64,000 nucleotides of DNA from assembly GCF_003590945.1 (NCBI RefSeq), contig NZ_QYUK01000011.1, positions 1,640,001 to 1,704,000 on the forward strand, given 5' to 3'. This document shows positions 32,326 to 39,744 of the stretch, one piece after another. Made by a program: the position numbers and the translations under genes. Under the pieces are notes generated by a model, which was not told the DNA's origin, searched no databases, and was given only the letters and a program-made list of their open reading frames with translations. How positions within the stretch are numbered: position 1 is the stretch's first letter; the number at the start of each line of letters is the position of its first letter. The stretch comes from Oleomonas cavernae (GTDB lineage: Bacteria; Pseudomonadota; Alphaproteobacteria; Zavarziniales; Zavarziniaceae).

Positions 32326-33228
32326 TCAGGGACAGTTGGTTGTGACCAAGCCCTCAGGCTGCTGCGCAGCAGCCTGAGGGCTTGACCGGGTTTCGAACTC
32401 CACCGGCGAGGTATAGGCCAGCGCCGAGTGGAGCCGTTGCCGATTGTAGACCGCTTCGATGAATTCGCCGATAGCGGCCGTGGCGTGCCCGAGGTCACGG
32501 TAGTCGCCGCCGTCGACCTCTTCCTGCTTCAGCGTCTTCATGAAACTCTCGGCCATGGCATTGTCGTAAGGGCAGCCGGCCCGGCTCATGCTGGGCTGGA
32601 TGCCGTGGGCTTGCAGGCGCTCGATGTAATCACCGCAGGCATATTGGACGCCCCGGTCGGAATGGTGCACCAGCCCGCCGGGAAGCACCTCTCGGCCGTC
32701 GAGCGCCATCTGCAAGGCTGCCAGGGCCAGTTCGGCCCGCAGGTGGTCGGCCATCGCCCAGCCCACGACCTTGCGGCTGAAGGCATCGAGCACCACCGCC
32801 AGGTAGACGAAGGCCTCGGCCAGCCGGACATAGGTGATGTCGGCCACCCAAAGCTGGTTGACCGCCAGCGGGACCAGCCGGCGCGCCAGGTTCGGCCAGA
32901 GCCGCCAGTCGTGTCGGGAGTCCGTCGTCGCCGGCTTGAACGCTGCCTTGCGCAGGCACAGCAGATTGTCCTCGCGCATCAGGCGCACCACGCGCTTGTG
33001 GTTGACCGCCCAGCCCTCACGTCGGAGCAGGGCCGTGAGCCGCCGGTAGCCGTAGTGACGGTGGGTCAGCGCCAGGTGCTGAAGCACGTCGCGCAGCGCC
33101 GTTTCTTCACGGCCGGGACAGTTCTCGGCCCAGCCCCGGTAGTAGGCGCCACGGCTGACATCGGCCAGGGCACACATCCGCTCGACCGTGGCCGTCAGCC
33201 CCGGCCCCTCGCCTTGCCGGCGCGTCAT
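32326..33228 (-). CDS. IS3-family transposase OrfB
   Basis: 300 aa DDE transposase with an N-terminal HTH_21-like part (HRHYGYRRLTALLRREGWAVNHKRVVRLMRED, near residues 55-86) and an RNase H-like core: VNQLWVADITYVRLAEAFVYLAVVLDAFSRKVVGW (first Asp near 130), HHSDRGVQYACGDY (second Asp near 191), and ESFMKTLKQEEV (Glu near 226). The catalytic D-D-E set is present. No OrfA is seen upstream; the same frame continues before the ATG without a stop (GVTAGERRAWRDGVFAYIQA), so a slightly longer protein with a non-ATG start is possible. It may be inactive without OrfA. Confidence 0.87.
   Translation of the reverse strand: MTRRQGEGPGLTATVERMCALADVSRGAYYRGWAENCPGREETALRDVLQHLALTHRHYGYRRLTALLRREGWAVNHKRVVRLMREDNLLCLRKAAFKPATTDSRHDWRLWPNLARRLVPLAVNQLWVADITYVRLAEAFVYLAVVLDAFSRKVVGWAMADHLRAELALAALQMALDGREVLPGGLVHHSDRGVQYACGDYIERLQAHGIQPSMSRAGCPYDNAMAESFMKTLKQEEVDGGDYRDLGHATAAIGEFIEAVYNRQRLHSALAYTSPVEFETRSSPQAAAQQPEGLVTTNCP
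32347..32384. repeat. Perfect 38-bp palindrome inside the transposase 3' end
   Basis: CAAGCCCTCAGGCTGCTGC is followed at once by its exact inverse, GCAGCAGCCTGAGGGCTTG, with no loop. It encodes the C-terminal QAAAQQPEGLV of the transposase. It may form a hairpin that ends transcription or marks the element end. Confidence 0.8.
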
Positions 33229-33344
33229 CGCTTGGATATAGGCGAAGACGCCGTCGCGCCAGGCGCGTCGCTCGCCTGCCGTGACGCCTCGAGATGCCGC
33301 AACAAAATCGGGGACAGACCACGGTTTTACTCTCCGTTCGGCAG

Positions 33345-34388
33345 TCAGTCCCGTACCGATGACGGCGCCTGGGCGGTGTCGAGCTGGCTGGACCTGGCTT
33401 CTTTCCGGATGGCCGACGGGGTCTTGCCGAACCAGCGTCGGCTTGATCGGGTGAAGGCCGATTGCTCGGGGAACCCGAGCAGTCCCGAGACCTGACCGAG
33501 TGAAACCTTGGTCTCCCGCAGGTATTGCAGCGCCAGCTCCTGGCGCAGGGATTCCTTGATGGCCTCGAATCCGGTGCCCTCCGCCTGGAGTCGGCGGTGC
33601 AGGGTGCGGGGATGGATGGCGAGCATGGCCGCGATGCCTTCCATGGTCGCCTGCGGCGTGCCCAGCATGCGCCGAAGGGCGAGCCGCACCCGCGTGCTGG
33701 TGGCGTCGCCGGGCACGCGGAAGTGCCGGGACAGGTAGTCCTCGGTGATCTGCCGCAGCGCGGGATTGACGCCCCGCAGTTCGGCCCGCAGGGAAGCTGC
33801 GCCCACATGCAAGGCCGCGCGCTCCTGGTTGGCGGTGACCGGCGCGCCGAAGAAGCGGCGATAACGGCTCGGCGACGCGACCGGCGTGTGCGGGAGCGTG
33901 ACCAGCTTCAGGTCGTAGTGCACGCCCAGCAGCGCGCTGGCGAAGCGATGGGCCAGGCCGAGGGAAAGATCGACGTTTTGCCGCTGCGGCGGCCGGATCT
34001 CGAAGACGATTTCGACCGCCCCCTCGATCGCCTCGCTGTGCGGGTTGATCGTCAGCGCCAGTCCCTGGCTGTGAACGAATATGTATCGCGAGGCGATCTG
34101 GAACGCCTCCAAGCCCGTCGCCGCGCTTTGGATGATAACGCCGAGCTTTCCCAGGATGCCGATATCCTGGTTCTCGGCGATCCGCAGCCCGAGGTCACCA
34201 CAGCCGGTTTCCGCGCTGCTGGCTTCGAGCAGATGCGCCACCGCGCCCAGGTCCAACAGGGCGTCGTCGTCGTCCAACGCCTGGGGTGCGATGTGATGCC
34301 GCCGCAGGAACGGCCCCGGGTCGGCACCCAGCCCCTGCATGACGGCCGCATAGGCCCGTATGCCACCGGCGCGCACCATAATAGACAT
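33345..34388 (-). CDS. AraC-family transcriptional regulator
   Basis: 347 aa. The N-terminal part is the arabinose-binding-like ligand domain of the OruR/ArgR-like group (RAYAAVMQGLGADPGPFLRRHHI). The C-terminal 90 residues carry two helix-turn-helices: MEGIAAMLAIHPRTLHRRLQAEGTGFEAIKESLRQELALQYL and VSLGQVSGLLGFPEQSAFTRSSRRWFGKTPSAIRK. Start ATG 34388. It faces a divergent esterase, and the intergenic DNA holds two direct repeats 21 bases apart. It likely activates the esterase in answer to a small ligand. Confidence 0.92.
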   Translation of the reverse strand: MSIMVRAGGIRAYAAVMQGLGADPGPFLRRHHIAPQALDDDDALLDLGAVAHLLEASSAETGCGDLGLRIAENQDIGILGKLGVIIQSAATGLEAFQIASRYIFVHSQGLALTINPHSEAIEGAVEIVFEIRPPQRQNVDLSLGLAHRFASALLGVHYDLKLVTLPHTPVASPSRYRRFFGAPVTANQERAALHVGAASLRAELRGVNPALRQITEDYLSRHFRVPGDATSTRVRLALRRMLGTPQATMEGIAAMLAIHPRTLHRRLQAEGTGFEAIKESLRQELALQYLRETKVSLGQVSGLLGFPEQSAFTRSSRRWFGKTPSAIRKEARSSQLDTAQAPSSVRD

Positions 34389-34421
34389 GTCTGCTCGCGT
34401 AAAAAAATTGTCTGCTCGTGT
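34389..34421. promoter_or_regulatory. Two direct repeats, candidate AraC-type operator
   Basis: GTCTGCTCGCGT (34389-34400) and GTCTGCTCGTGT (34410-34421) start 21 bases apart, two helical turns, separated by A-rich DNA. Paired half-sites in direct repeat are the usual AraC-family layout. They lie just before the araC-type start and 65 bases before the esterase. Confidence 0.6.
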
Positions 34422-34485
34422 CAATAACAGGCAGTGCCCGATCTGGATACTGTTGGCCATACATTCAACGGAAACCGAGCCTGAC

Positions 34486-35397
34486 ATGCTGAACAGAATT
34501 TATCGCGGCATCTTGCGTGTCACGCTCAAGCCGGTATTGCGCTCCACCTTCTCCGTTGGCTTCCAGCGTAAATGGACGCATTTTCTCGGCGTCATGATGC
34601 TCGGTCCGCGCGGGACGCGCGCCCGCCAGCAGAGCATGAATGGCGTACCCGCAGAGTATGTGACGGTCGGCGAGCCCGCTGCCGATCTGGCCATTCTCTA
34701 TCTGCACGGCGGCGGCTACAACCTCTGCTCGGCGCGGGGTTACCGTGCCGTCACGGGGCGCTTCGCCAAGTCGTCGGGTGTTGCGGTGCACGTCCCGGAC
34801 TACCGATTGGCCCCTGAGCACCCTCATCCCGCGGCGCTGGAAGATGCGCTGCGCGCTTACCGCTGGCTGCGGCAGCAGGGGCTGCGTCACATCGCGATCG
34901 CCGGCGATTCGGCCGGTGGCGGACTGACGCTCGCCACGGCCGTCGCCCTGCGCGATGCCGGCGAGCCGATGCCGGTGGCGCTCGCCTTGATCTCCCCTTG
35001 GGTCGATCTTGCCGCCCGCGGTGAAACCTACAGGACCCACGTCCAGCGCGATCCCCAGATCTCGCCGGACGGCGCTGCACAATGGGCGCGGGCCTACACC
35101 CGGGACCTGCCGCTTGATCACCCGCTGTGCTCGCCGCTCTATGCCGACTTGAAGGGCCTGCCGCCCATGCTGATCCATGTCGGCAGCGAGGAAATATTGC
35201 TCAGCGATTCCTTGAGTTTGCAGGCGCGCGCCCGCGCCGCCGGGGTCGACGTCCGGCTGCGTGAATTCGCGGGGATGTGGCATGACTTCCAGATCCAGGC
35301 CGGCCTGGTCAAGGAAGGGGCTGAATCGCTGACAGCCCTGGGCGGGTTTCTGCGCGGCCAGTTGGACCGCCACGCAGCCGCAAAATCATCGACCTGA
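34486..35397 (+). CDS. Alpha/beta hydrolase of the hormone-sensitive-lipase (HSL) type
   Basis: 303 aa. The HSL marks are ILYLHGGGYNLCSARGYR (HGGG oxyanion motif near residue 74), DYRLAPEHPHPAALEDAL near 106, and the nucleophile IAGDSAGGGLTLA near 140 (GDSAG, Ser). The Asp lies in LIHVGSEEILLSDS near 228 and His in GMWHDFQIQ near 265. An esterase for short acyl esters is likely. ATG 34486; expression probably under the divergent AraC-type protein. Confidence 0.9.
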   Translation: MLNRIYRGILRVTLKPVLRSTFSVGFQRKWTHFLGVMMLGPRGTRARQQSMNGVPAEYVTVGEPAADLAILYLHGGGYNLCSARGYRAVTGRFAKSSGVAVHVPDYRLAPEHPHPAALEDALRAYRWLRQQGLRHIAIAGDSAGGGLTLATAVALRDAGEPMPVALALISPWVDLAARGETYRTHVQRDPQISPDGAAQWARAYTRDLPLDHPLCSPLYADLKGLPPMLIHVGSEEILLSDSLSLQARARAAGVDVRLREFAGMWHDFQIQAGLVKEGAESLTALGGFLRGQLDRHAAAKSST

Positions 35398-35422
35398 CCA
35401 TCGAAGAGCAGGCGCCCCCTCG

Positions 35423-35509
35423 AAGTGCGCCAACGGCCATCCCGTCGGCCTGGGCTATCGGGTCTGCGGCCAATGCGGTGCGCCCATCGATCTGCAGGCA
35501 GGTGTTTGA
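35423..35509 (+). pseudogene. Fragment of a zinc-ribbon gene (C-terminal tail)
   Basis: A 28-codon stretch reads KCANGHPVGLGYRVCGQCG and then APIDLQAGV before a stop. The C...H...C..C pattern looks like the end of a zinc-ribbon protein with no beginning nearby. It lies in the 304-base gap after the esterase (35398-35701), where nothing else is recognised. Confidence 0.35.
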
Positions 35510-35701
35510 AAGGCGGTCCCCCGGCGGCCGCGCCGACGAGACGATTCGTAGCAACGGTGGTTTGACCCCGATTTTCCCTCGGGTGCCATGTCCTGGCTTT
35601 CCAGCAATGAATCAGCCAAAGGTAGAGCGCCAAGAAAAAACCTGTGTCAGCATTTGCGAGGTGACAACCTAGGCATCTGGAAACGCTAGGCGGAGGAGAT
35701 C

Positions 35702-36148
35702 ATGCAGCGCTGGCTTTTGGCCCTGGCTCTCGCGTTCGGGGGTACACTTGCCGGCTGTGCCACCACCATCACCACCACGACACAGGTCTTTCAGGATCCG
35801 CCGCCGGAGATCATCGTCTGTTACAGCTATATGATTTTCTTCGACTGGAATTCCGCAGCACTCAGCGATGAGGCTCGCGCGATCGTCGGCGATTTTGCGC
35901 AGTTCATAAAAGCGAACGACATTACCGAGATCGAACTCGTTGGCCATACAGACGCATCCGGCCCCAGGGGATATAATCTTCGTCTGTCGCTTAGGCGCGT
36001 CGAAGCCGTAAAGGCAGCGCTGGTCGCCTTGGGCATTCCGCAAGCAATGATAAAGACGGCTGCCAAGGGCGAAAGTGCTCTGCTCGTCCCAACGCCCGAC
36101 GGCATCCGGGAGCCACAAAACCGACGCGCCGAGCTTGTCGCGCCGTAG
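35702..36148 (+). CDS. OmpA-like peptidoglycan-binding lipoprotein
   Basis: 148 aa. Lipobox LAGC near residue 19 (MQRWLLALALAFGGTLAGCATT), then an OmpA C-terminal domain: YMIFFDWNSAALSDEARAIV, IELVGHTDASGPRGYNLRLSLRRVEAVKAALVALGI (residues about 80-115), and the final REPQNRRAELV. Outer-membrane lipoprotein binding peptidoglycan is expected. A Shine-Dalgarno (GGAGGAGATC) precedes the ATG. A diverged paralog lies at 36873. Confidence 0.88.
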   Translation: MQRWLLALALAFGGTLAGCATTITTTTQVFQDPPPEIIVCYSYMIFFDWNSAALSDEARAIVGDFAQFIKANDITEIELVGHTDASGPRGYNLRLSLRRVEAVKAALVALGIPQAMIKTAAKGESALLVPTPDGIREPQNRRAELVAP

Positions 36149-36245
36149 ACTATGAATTGCAATTCGGGCGGATGAAAAAATCAGTCTCACCGATGAGATG
36201 AACGCTCGGCGGCACAACGGGTCAACACGCCTGATAAGCGCTGGG

Positions 36246-36767
36246 TCACAGCACGTCCCCCCACGAACGGGTATATTTGCGGACAAAGTCGGTGAAACTG
36301 TCGGCCACGACCTTGTCGTGTTCGATCCCGGCGATCAGCACCACCTTGCCCCTGCTCTCGTCGTCGGCGCACGAGATCGCCCAGGCCCAGGCCCAGAAGC
36401 AGTGATCCAGGAAGAACAGGTATTGGTCGGCCCGGCCCGGCACCAATGGGCCGATCTCGGGGCCCCACTCATCGGGAATATTCTTGATTTCCCGGATCCC
36501 CCACCAATTTCCGAAATGCTCATCCAGGTTAAATTCGACCGGCGATGAACAACGAAGATAGTCCCGGAAATCCTCCGGCAAAACCACGTCGTACCGCGCT
36601 TCCGGCGCGCGGATCTGCGCGTCAGTTACGTCTTCCGCTACGATGCCCGCCGCCGTCCGCCGCCACCAGCACTGCAGTTCATCACGGGCTGGAAGGGGGG
36701 CCTGATCGTCCGGCACAGCCGACCTGAAGGACGGCCACCGTAAGAACTCCGGCCAGCGAAGTTTCAT
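36246..36767 (-). CDS. SMI1/KNR4 (SUKH) family protein
   Basis: 173 aa from ATG 36767 (MKLRWPEFLRW). Segments PEARYDVVLPEDFRDYLRCSSPVEFN, WGIREIKNIPDEWGPEI and YLFFLDHCFWAWAWAISC are typical of the SUKH fold, whose bacterial members are often immunity proteins against polymorphic or contact-dependent toxins. No toxin gene is adjacent, and it lies between two OmpA-like lipoprotein genes on the other strand. A 10-residue longer start at 36797 is possible. Role unproven. Confidence 0.72.
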   Translation of the reverse strand: MKLRWPEFLRWPSFRSAVPDDQAPLPARDELQCWWRRTAAGIVAEDVTDAQIRAPEARYDVVLPEDFRDYLRCSSPVEFNLDEHFGNWWGIREIKNIPDEWGPEIGPLVPGRADQYLFFLDHCFWAWAWAISCADDESRGKVVLIAGIEHDKVVADSFTDFVRKYTRSWGDVL

Positions 36768-36872
36768 CGCACCAAGCCTCTCAAGACAGGCTCCCATGGT
36801 AAGGCCGCGCCCGTGCTTTACAACCTTGAGAAGCGGCATACCCTGGCTGCGGTTCCCCCGTCGCCTTGGAAC

Positions 36873-37361
36873 ATGACCATGACACGCCTGTATCTCGCCC
36901 TGGCTGTCGCCGCCGCCATGCTCGGGGGCTGCGAGACGACCGCGAAGAGATCGGAGAGGCCCATCGTTGGCGGGCAACCGGCCGGCGTAATGCTCGGGGG
37001 TCCCTACAAAACGGTCTTCTTCCGTTGGAATTCGGCCACCCTGGAGCCTGAATCGCATGCAATCGTCCAGGACTTTGCAATATCGATAAAGAGTCTGGAG
37101 ATCTCGGCGATCGAATTGCGCGGCCACGCCGATCGCAGCGGCCCGTCAGCATACAATCATCGACTCTCCCTTCGACGCGCCAACGCAGTAAAGGCAGCAC
37201 TGATCGCGCTGGGCCTCACAAGCGTGAAAATTGTTGTCATCGCCGAGGGAGAGCATGCGCCTCTCGTTCCCACCCCAGATGGAGTTCGGGAACCGCAAAA
37301 TCGGTTTGTTACGCTGGGTGAGGCTGAAGACGAAGGGCATCAGCATTCGTCGACTGAGTAA
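36873..37361 (+). CDS. OmpA-like lipoprotein, second paralog
   Basis: 162 aa. Signal with lipobox MLGGC near residue 20, then KTVFFRWNSATLEPESHAIVQDFA and IELRGHADRSGPSAYNHRLSLRRANAVKAALIALGL (OmpA domain), ending in REPQNRFVTL. It is recognisably the same protein as the one at 35702, in both domains, with extra residues at the end (GEAEDEGHQHSSTE). A tandem duplication with an SMI1/KNR4 gene inserted between the copies is the likely history. Start could be ATG 36873 or 36879. Confidence 0.85.
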   Translation: MTMTRLYLALAVAAAMLGGCETTAKRSERPIVGGQPAGVMLGGPYKTVFFRWNSATLEPESHAIVQDFAISIKSLEISAIELRGHADRSGPSAYNHRLSLRRANAVKAALIALGLTSVKIVVIAEGEHAPLVPTPDGVREPQNRFVTLGEAEDEGHQHSSTE

Positions 37362-37394
37362 CGGCCCGCGTCGATCGTTGTTGAGGGCTCAGCC

Positions 37395-37784
37395 CTACGT
37401 GTTGTCCACCTTATTCCGCATATGCCGCGCCAAGTCATGCACCCGCGCGAAAATCGTGTCGGCGAGCGGCCCCGGCGGCACCGCCTCGGCCCAGGCGCGG
37501 GTGAAGCAGGCGAGCCAGCCGTCGATCTCGGCCTCGCCGATCGTGAACGGCAGGTGGCGGGCGCGCAGCATGGGGTGGCCGTATTTGTCGGTGAACAGGG
37601 GCGGGCCGCCCAGCCAGCCGGTGAGATACTCATAGAGTTTCTGTTCGGTCGCCGCCAGGCTGGGCTTGTGGATGGCGCGGCAGGCGGCGGCCTCCGGCAG
37701 TTCGTCCATCAATTCATAGAAGCGCCGGGTCAGGCGCCGGACGGTCGGCTCGCCGCCGATGAGGTCGTAGGGAGAGGTCTGCAT
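37395..37784 (-). CDS. Truncated haemoglobin, group II, copy 1
   Basis: 129 aa from ATG 37784 (MQTSPYDLIGGEP). Group II truncated globin marks: YDLIGGEPTVRRLTRRFYELMDELPEA, LTGWLGGPPLFTDKYGHPMLRARHLPF (proximal His in RARHLPF near residue 80), and DGWLACFTRAWAEAV (Trp G8). Such globins bind O2 or deal with NO and peroxide. It is about 91 percent identical to the copy at 38666-39055 and lies on the same strand. A longer start at 37799 (MCRGSMQ) exists in both copies. Confidence 0.88.
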   Translation of the reverse strand: MQTSPYDLIGGEPTVRRLTRRFYELMDELPEAAACRAIHKPSLAATEQKLYEYLTGWLGGPPLFTDKYGHPMLRARHLPFTIGEAEIDGWLACFTRAWAEAVPPGPLADTIFARVHDLARHMRNKVDNT

Positions 37785-37805
37785 CGAGCCCCGGCACATC
37801 GGCGG
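37413..37805. repeat. Direct repeat, first copy (truncated haemoglobin gene)
   Basis: About 393 bases from ATTCCGCATATGCC to CATCGGCGG recur at 38684-39076 without gaps, offset 1271 bases, with only scattered substitutions. The unit is a whole globin gene and its start. Similarity resumes further upstream around CGCCGAGGCCGAGC (37851 and 39195) after unequal spacer. Confidence 0.8.
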
Positions 37806-37917
37806 TGCCTTTGACCGCCTTGGACCAGGATACCGCGGTCCGGTCCGGGTTGACGCCGAGGCCGAGCGGCCTAGCCTCCTCGTGCCGTCATGACGTCCTG
37901 TGAGCCTTGACGGCATA

Positions 37918-37932
37918 TACGGAATTTCCGTA
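37918..37932. promoter_or_regulatory. 15-bp palindrome, candidate operator of the BrnT/XRE pair
   Basis: TACGGAATTTCCGTA is a perfect inverted repeat around one base, 12 bases before the BrnT start and just after a TTGACG -35-like sequence (37907-37912). Autoregulation by the XRE antitoxin is inferred. Confidence 0.55.
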
Positions 37933-37944
37933 GTGTTTGGACCC

Positions 37945-38223
37945 ATGGACTACGCATGGGACGATCCCAAGGCTGCCGCCAATCTGGCCAAGCATGGGAT
38001 CGATTTCCTCGATGCCATCGGCGCGCTGACCGATCCCCATCGACTCGAGGATGTCGATGATCGCTTCGCCTATGGTGAGGAGCGGATGCGCACCATCGGC
38101 ATGACGCGCGGCAACGTTTTGTTCGTCGTCACCACCATGCGCGGCGAGAACCTCTGCCACATCATCTCGGCCCGGAGGGCGACACGACATGAGCAAGACC
38201 AATATTACGCGGGTACGCATTGA
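37945..38223 (+). CDS. BrnT-family ribonuclease toxin
   Basis: 92 aa from ATG 37945. FAWDD-type N terminus (MDYAWDDPKAAANLAKHGIDFLDAI), then RMRTIGMTRGNVLFVVTTMRGENLCHIISARRATRHEQDQYY. The W-D-P.K...N..KHG opening and the IISARRAT..E...Y end are the BrnT signature. BrnT cuts RNA and is held by a DNA-binding antitoxin. It overlaps the antitoxin gene by 35 bases. An upstream GTG start (37900) adds residues not seen in the family. The pair sits between two globin copies. Confidence 0.85.
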   Translation: MDYAWDDPKAAANLAKHGIDFLDAIGALTDPHRLEDVDDRFAYGEERMRTIGMTRGNVLFVVTTMRGENLCHIISARRATRHEQDQYYAGTH

Positions 38224-38551
38224 GGCGGGGCAGCCGGCGCCAGAAGGCCGGACCGACTGGGAGCGGGTGCGCGCCATGACCGACGAGGAGGTGACGGCCG
38301 CGGCCTTGTCCGATCCCGACGCCCAGCCGATGACGGCGGAGCAGCTGGCACGAATGCGCCGGACGCCCAACGTCAGGGCGTTGCGCGCCCGCCTCGGCAT
38401 GACCCAGGAGCAGTTTGCCCGTACCTATCGCTTGCCGCTCGGCACCGTGCGGGATTGGGAGCAGGGACGGACCCGCCCGGATGCTCCGGCCTTGGCGCTG
38501 CTGGCGGTGATCGAACGCGAGCCGGAAGCGGCACGCCGCGCCCTCACCTGA
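38189..38551 (+). CDS. XRE-family antitoxin/regulator paired with BrnT
   Basis: 120 aa. The C-terminal helix-turn-helix is VRALRARLGMTQEQFARTYRLPLGTVRDWEQGRTRPDAPALALLAVIEREPEAARRAL (residues about 63-119). It carries Tyr-Arg-Leu-Pro-Leu-Gly-Thr-Val-Arg-Asp-Trp-Glu-Gln, common in BrnT-linked HTH antitoxins. ATG 38189 lies inside the toxin gene, so the two are co-translated. It likely binds the palindrome at 37918. Confidence 0.85.
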   Translation: MSKTNITRVRIEAGQPAPEGRTDWERVRAMTDEEVTAAALSDPDAQPMTAEQLARMRRTPNVRALRARLGMTQEQFARTYRLPLGTVRDWEQGRTRPDAPALALLAVIEREPEAARRALT

Positions 38552-38665
38552 CCTTCCCCATGCCCGCAAGAAAGGTGGGCAAGATCGCAAATCTGGATGG
38601 AAAAGCGCAATCCGGCCCAGCAGCGCATGCTCCTGCTTTCGTCAGCGTAGCACCGGCAACGCCCC

Positions 38666-39055
38666 TCACCCGGCCTGCGCCTGATTCCGCATATGCCGTG
38701 CCAGATCATGCACCCGCGCGAAGATGACATCCGCAACCGGCCCCGGCGGCACCGTCTCGGCCCAGGCGCGGGTGAAGCAGGCGAGCCAGCCGTCGATTTC
38801 GGCCTCGCCGATGGCGAACGGCAGGTGGCGGGCGCGCAGCATGGGGTGGCCGTATTTGTCGGTGAACAGGGGCGGGCCGCCCAGCCAGCCGGTGAGGTAC
38901 TCGTAGAGTTTCTGTTCGGCGGCCGCCAGGCTGGGCTTGTGGATGGCGCGGCAGGCGGCGGCCTGCGGCAGCTCGTCCATCAATTCATAGAAGCGCCGGG
39001 TCAGGCGCCGGATGGTCGGCTCGCCGCCGATGAGGTCGTAGGGAGAGGTCTGCAT
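38666..39055 (-). CDS. Truncated haemoglobin, group II, copy 2
   Basis: 129 aa, the same length and start (MQTSPYDLIGGEPTIRRL) as copy 1 at 37395. Differences are conservative (V/I, E/Q, T/A, L/V, T/V) plus a changed last five residues (QAQAG against KVDNT). All haem-pocket residues visible in copy 1 (YGHPMLRARHLPF, WLACFTRAW) are kept, so both may be functional. This copy is followed upstream by a tRNA-Glu gene at 39271. Confidence 0.88.
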   Translation of the reverse strand: MQTSPYDLIGGEPTIRRLTRRFYELMDELPQAAACRAIHKPSLAAAEQKLYEYLTGWLGGPPLFTDKYGHPMLRARHLPFAIGEAEIDGWLACFTRAWAETVPPGPVADVIFARVHDLARHMRNQAQAG

Positions 39056-39076
39056 CGAGCCCCGGCACATCGGCGG
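38684..39076. repeat. Direct repeat, second copy (truncated haemoglobin gene)
   Basis: Second copy of the 393-base unit described at 37413-37805, in the same orientation. Together they enclose the BrnT/XRE module (37806-38683). Confidence 0.8.
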
Positions 39077-39270
39077 CCCTGCGGGCACGCGCCACTAAGA
39101 GGTTGATATTATTGACACAAGAAGGCGCCCAGCGCGGCGCTGTGTAGCAGTCCGGCGGCACACCCGCAATGCGCTGGGTCAATCCCGGCCAAGTTGGCGC
39201 CGAGGCCGAGCAGCCCGGCTTTCCCAGCAATATCAATGTCTTGTGGAATATCAACGGCTTAGCGAGCCAT

Positions 39271-39346
<76 letters not shown>

Positions 39347-39410
39347 GCAAGAGGCGTTGCCGCGAGGCGATGGGAGATACAGGCTCGCGGGCCGTTGGTC
39401 AAGTGAAGCT

Positions 39411-39734
39411 TCAGGCCCTGGCCTTGCCTTTTTCCGCCGACCCGGCCGCATCGTCCCACACGGTGAATTCGTGGGCGATGTAACGCTCCATCATGTCGCG
39501 GTAGATGCCCTCGACGATGTCGGCATCGGCGCCGTTGGCCGTTGCTGTGGCGCGGACCTTGGCCACCACGTCTTCGATGCGGGCCTCGTCGCGCACGGTG
39601 TCGCGGCTTTGCTTGATGTGGCCGGCGTCGACGATGCGCTGCTCGCGCTGCGCCAGCAGGCGGACGATCTCGCGGTCCAGCCGGTCGATCTCGTCCCGGA
39701 CTTGCGTCATGGTGGTGCAGCGCGGCGTACTCAT
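39411..39734 (-). CDS. Chorismate mutase (AroQ type)
   Basis: 107 aa, all-alpha AroQ chorismate mutase turning chorismate into prephenate for Phe and Tyr synthesis. MTQVRDEIDRLDREIVRLLAQREQRIVDAGHIK carries the usual R-x2-I-D-x-L-D-x-x-I-x-x-L-L-x-x-R pattern; RDEARIEDVVAKVRATA and GIYRDMMERYIAHEF complete the helices. Start ATG 39734 or 39710 (MTQVRDE). It lies 10 bases after the recJ stop, same strand. Confidence 0.88.
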   Translation of the reverse strand: MSTPRCTTMTQVRDEIDRLDREIVRLLAQREQRIVDAGHIKQSRDTVRDEARIEDVVAKVRATATANGADADIVEGIYRDMMERYIAHEFTVWDDAAGSAEKGKARA

Positions 39735-39744
39735 GGGGCCTATC

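Larger units (their letters stand above)
32322..33317 (-). mobile_element. IS3-type element or remnant carrying an OrfB transposase
   Basis: The transposase gene at 32326-33228 is bracketed by two similar sequences in the same orientation, CAAATCAGGGACAG at 32322-32335 and CAAAATCGGGGACAG at 33303-33317. The left one overlaps the transposase stop codon. A 38-bp perfect palindrome lies just inside the left end. No OrfA or clear terminal inverted repeats were found, so element borders are uncertain. The element directly abuts the end of the AraC-type gene at 33345. Confidence 0.6.

Noticed and set aside
32326-33228. Retron or other defence system in the accessory stretch 32-39 kb
   Set aside because: No reverse transcriptase, nuclease-helicase or restriction gene is present; only small toxin-antitoxin and SUKH genes were found.
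39057-39270. Integration site (att) at the tRNA-Glu gene
   Set aside because: No copy of the tRNA 3' end or integrase was found in the nearby accessory region.
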